Positions 6,306 through 8,992 of a DNA stretch of 8,992 nucleotides are shown here, one piece after another. Each line of letters opens with the position of its first letter. Within the stretch, counting starts at the first letter, position 1. The position numbers and the translations under genes were made by a program. The notes under the pieces are model-generated. The model was not told where the DNA came from, did no database searches, and worked only from the letters and a program-made list of their open reading frames with translations. Source of the DNA: Spirochaetales bacterium (GTDB lineage Bacteria; Spirochaetota; Spirochaetia; SZUA-6; DRHE01); contig JAGLQP010000055.1 in the NCBI GenBank assembly GCA_023136785.1, forward strand, positions 1-8,992, in the 5' to 3' direction.

Positions 6306-7583
6306 ATGAAACGCAAAGCAATGTTCTTGATCCTGCTCCTGACGTGCCTCTCGGGCCTGGCCTGGTCGGCGGGCATCGATGTGGTGGTTATGGTGGATAT
6401 TTCCGAGAGCATGTTTCCCGTATTCGACGACGTGGTGAACTACCTGCTGCGTGATCTGCTGGAGAACAGGCTGCATCAGGGAGATTCTTTTCATCTGCTC
6501 AGCTTCGCCGACTCTCCTGAAAAAGAGGTGCAGATTTCCATCGAGGAGACCTCGGATCTGACCGAGGTGATCGACAGAATTTTTCTTCTAAAGCCCCTCG
6601 GTCAGTATACGGATCTGATCGCAGCGGTGGATTTTCTCTACGATTACACACGGAGCATCCCCGAGCAGAACAAGAAACTGATTCTCCTGCTCACAGACGG
6701 TATCCACGATCCGCCGCCGGGCAGTCCCAACCGGCTCGAATCGGGGGATGTGCTGGCAAGGCTGCTGGAGAGCAGCGAAAAGATCAAACACGAGGGCTGG
6801 GATGTTCACATCCTGCGTATGCCCGGAGAGAGGGAACCGGATGATTCTACCGAGGAACTCGGCACAACGGGTCAGGATCTTCTGGAAGAGCTTTCAGAAC
6901 AGCTGGAAACCGATGTCCTGATCTACGAGGAGGTGGAAAAGGAGAGCTTGACCGACCAGCTTACCGGGTTATCCAGAGTCGACCGGCGGACCCTGGATTG
7001 GCGGATCCTAAGTTGGCAACCTCCCCTACCCTATCTGATCTACGGGCTTGTTGCCCTGATATTGATAGGGGTCATCATTGTGCTCGCGTTCATCATTCGG
7101 CACCGGCTTCAGGATGCAGCCTTCACCCGTTTCTTCGCAGGGATTGCGGAAACACGAAAAGGGAGGAGGAGCATTCGTCCCTTGATCATGAAGGTTGACT
7201 CTCAAAATCCAAACATAGGCACCCGGAACATCCACTCGGTGCCTCCAGGTGCAAGACGCAGCGTCGGCGGCGACGGATCTACCTTCCTCATCTACTACAT
7301 TCAGATGCCCAGACGTATAGGAGAGATTCGAAACGACGGCAAGCAATACAGTTTCGTTCCCAAGAAAAGTGAGTACTTCCAAGACCTGAACAAACCCCTC
7401 GCGGACTGTCTGGGCAAGCAGATCCGCGCAGTTTCGACCCGGGGCCGAGAGGTGACCTTCCACTTCCACGAGTACGTTTCCCCTCTGGAGGAGATCAACA
7501 GGTTGATGCGGTCGGTGCCCAAGTTCCACATCGGGGATGTGCCGCTGAAGGGTGCAACACCGAAGGCAGAGAAAAAGGGGTAG
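6306..7583 (+). CDS. Membrane-anchored VWA-domain protein with conserved-looking cytosolic tail
   Basis: 425 residues from ATG 6306, three nt after the greA stop; a GGAG at 6293-6296 inside the greA end is the likely ribosome-binding site. The N-terminus MKRKAMFLILLLTCLSGLAWS is a signal peptide, probably cleaved near residue 21; C14 follows LLT, a poor lipobox. The von Willebrand factor A domain (~24-215) has all MIDAS metal-site positions: D31-x-S33-x-S35, T102 in GQYTD, and D131 in LLTDG. It should therefore bind a divalent metal and a protein ligand. A single transmembrane helix spans ~243-264, followed by arginines (RHR). If the signal peptide is cleaved, the VWA domain is outside the inner membrane and residues 266-425 are cytosolic. 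That tail contains a Gly-rich stretch (GARRSVGGDGSTFLIYYIQM, 315-334) and matches no family I can name. Tight linkage implies co-transcription with greA. The ligand is unknown. Confidence 0.93.
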   Translation: MKRKAMFLILLLTCLSGLAWSAGIDVVVMVDISESMFPVFDDVVNYLLRDLLENRLHQGDSFHLLSFADSPEKEVQISIEETSDLTEVIDRIFLLKPLGQYTDLIAAVDFLYDYTRSIPEQNKKLILLLTDGIHDPPPGSPNRLESGDVLARLLESSEKIKHEGWDVHILRMPGEREPDDSTEELGTTGQDLLEELSEQLETDVLIYEEVEKESLTDQLTGLSRVDRRTLDWRILSWQPPLPYLIYGLVALILIGVIIVLAFIIRHRLQDAAFTRFFAGIAETRKGRRSIRPLIMKVDSQNPNIGTRNIHSVPPGARRSVGGDGSTFLIYYIQMPRRIGEIRNDGKQYSFVPKKSEYFQDLNKPLADCLGKQIRAVSTRGREVTFHFHEYVSPLEEINRLMRSVPKFHIGDVPLKGATPKAEKKG

Positions 7584-7605
7584 AAGGGATCCCCCTCACC
7601 AACGT

Positions 7606-8964
7606 TTACAGCCTCTCCAGCACCGACAGGGCTACTTTTCTAGCCGCGGGATAGGGGTCATCCGTAGATACCTTTTCCACCTTTTCCAGGAGAGAGCGCA
7701 GGCCGTTTTTCTCGATTCCCCTAAGAGCGTAGATCCGCACATACACGTTCGCACTTGCCAGAAAACGTTCGTAGAACCACTTGAGACCCGAAGCCTCGGT
7801 GGTGGACAGCCTCTTGGCGGTGAACTCCACCACCTTTTGATCCTTGCTGCTCCACTCCTGCTCGATGACCTCACGGAAGGTATCGAGGTTTTCGCCGAGG
7901 GCGTTTTCGCACAGGGCTACGAACGCCGCCTCCCGATATACGGGTAGGGCAATCCTGTCGCTGTACAACTCCCGCAGGTAGTCGTAGGCCGCTCCCGTTC
8001 CGATCACGCCGAGCGCTTCGATCGCCTTCAGGCGTACCTGCCGCTCGGGGTCGTGTTTGGCCTTGTAAATCAGGATGTGCACTGAGTCTCGTGCCTGCTC
8101 GTTCGCCAGTGCCCCCGCCGCGGCAACCCGGACCCGTACGTTCGAATCCCGAAGTCCCTGTTGAAGCAGACCCTCCACTTCACCCATATCGAACTTGGCC
8201 AGAGCAGAGGCGGCGTAGGCCTTTACCAGACTGTCCGACTCTGCGAACATGGCTCTCAGATGGGGAATCGCCCGTTCGTCGCCGATCTCCCCGAGGGACA
8301 CGGCTGCGTACATGCGCCAGATCCGTTCTTCATCTCTGTTCTCTGTGATGGCGATCAGCGCATCAACCCCGACCTGGTATTTCATCTTGCCCAAAGCCAG
8401 GATGATCTCGGGTTTTTGTTCCGCCGGATAGTCCACGTCTTGCAGACGCTCGACCAGAAGCTGTCCGGAACTTTCACCGCCCACTTCGCCCAACCCGGTA
8501 ATCGCCGTCTCCGCTACCTGCTCATTCCCGTGATCCACGTATTGCAGCAGACGAGGCTCCAGCCCGGATGCTTTGAGAGCCGACAGGTACCTGATACAGG
8601 CGATGATCAGCCGGCTGTCATCGATCTGTTCGCTGTCCAGCAGGGCGAGGGAGGCGTCTTCGGCATCCCGGATCTGCTCGGTTGCGAAATAATCGAGCAC
8701 GGCTTTGCGAACCTCGAAGTTCAGAGAGTCTACGAACAGAGCGGTGAGTTCCTGGTTCAGGGATTTCTCTTCGCTTTGGGAGATGCTCTTGATAACCTTC
8801 AGCACCTCGCTGTCAATACCATAGCGAAGCACGTCCCGCCACTCCTCCACAATGGGCCTGTCTTCCTGTGACCAGATCGGCTGAGCAACCACGGATCCGG
8901 CGAGGATGAGAATCACCAGCCTGAGAATCACCAACCACCGGCGGCCGAAATTTCGTGTTTTCAT
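7606..8964 (-). CDS. Exported HEAT-repeat protein
   Basis: A leftward gene of 452 residues. Its ATG at 8964-8962 is preceded by AGAGGA at 8975-8970 with a 5-nt spacer, a good start. Residues 1-28 (RRWLVILRLVILILAGSVVA) form a signal peptide with an A-Q cleavage point and no lipobox, so the protein is probably periplasmic. From ~80 to the end it is a chain of HEAT-type helical repeats with the usual V-R-x-x-A-x-x-A-L-G signature: for example RMYAAVSLGEIGDERAIPHL, VKAYAASALAKF, VRVRVAAAGALANE and VRLKAIEALGVIGTGAAYDYL. HEAT solenoids are protein-binding scaffolds; no enzymatic motif is visible and the phycobilisome-lyase connection of this repeat type is not implied here. It converges on the VWA gene with a 22-nt gap. 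The upstream promoter lies beyond the right edge. Confidence 0.92.
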   Translation of the reverse strand: MKTRNFGRRWLVILRLVILILAGSVVAQPIWSQEDRPIVEEWRDVLRYGIDSEVLKVIKSISQSEEKSLNQELTALFVDSLNFEVRKAVLDYFATEQIRDAEDASLALLDSEQIDDSRLIIACIRYLSALKASGLEPRLLQYVDHGNEQVAETAITGLGEVGGESSGQLLVERLQDVDYPAEQKPEIILALGKMKYQVGVDALIAITENRDEERIWRMYAAVSLGEIGDERAIPHLRAMFAESDSLVKAYAASALAKFDMGEVEGLLQQGLRDSNVRVRVAAAGALANEQARDSVHILIYKAKHDPERQVRLKAIEALGVIGTGAAYDYLRELYSDRIALPVYREAAFVALCENALGENLDTFREVIEQEWSSKDQKVVEFTAKRLSTTEASGLKWFYERFLASANVYVRIYALRGIEKNGLRSLLEKVEKVSTDDPYPAARKVALSVLERL

Positions 8965-8992
8965 GAGTTTCCTCTTCTCCTTCTCAGATCCT

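Noticed and set aside
5745..6494. 249-codon open frame antisense to the GreA domain and VWA start
   Set aside because: The opposite strand encodes the conserved GreA catalytic tip. The antisense product is compositionally odd (rich in Q, H, L and R) and unsupported.
7577..7602. GGGATCCC-type palindrome between the convergent VWA and HEAT genes
   Set aside because: It has no loop, a short stem and no T-tract on either strand. It cannot be called a terminator.

Overview
The window most likely comes from a spirochaete (Spirochaetota), probably a free-living or commensal relative of Treponema and Spirochaeta. The main evidence is a transcript-cleavage factor GreA that forms only the last ~160 residues of an ~896-residue protein. 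As I recall, this long architecture is typical of Borrelia and Treponema GreA; chlamydial GreA is also long (about 715 residues). Several secreted, non-lipoprotein TPR, HEAT and VWA proteins fit a spirochaetal envelope. Nothing in the window indicates a mobile element, CRISPR array, tRNA or rRNA.

Layout: the left third (1-2460) is a leftward cluster. It reads rpe (ribulose-phosphate 3-epimerase), then an exported TPR/coiled-coil protein, then an exported protein of unknown function that runs off the left edge. The last two overlap by ATGA. A 146-bp divergent intergenic region (2461-2606) holds an almost perfect sigma-70 promoter with an extended -10, facing right, and a possible extended -10 for a leaderless rpe message facing left.

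The right part (2607-7583) is a rightward cluster: a cytosolic TPR-like protein (GTG start), the long GreA fusion (probable TTG start), and a membrane-anchored protein with an exported VWA domain. The gaps are 54 nt and 3 nt and I see no terminator, so this looks like one operon. A convergent gene for an exported HEAT-repeat protein fills 7606-8964. It is separated from the VWA gene by only 22 nt, with no recognisable terminator.

How they may work together: four of the seven proteins are helical-repeat scaffolds (three TPR-like, one HEAT). Two of these sit in the cytosol beside, or fused to, the RNA polymerase factor GreA; two sit outside the inner membrane. The most interesting item is the GreA fusion itself, which carries a helical solenoid, a small Tudor/CarD-like beta module and the complete GreA coiled coil plus C-terminal domain in one chain. 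I found no defence, toxin-antitoxin or biosynthetic system.
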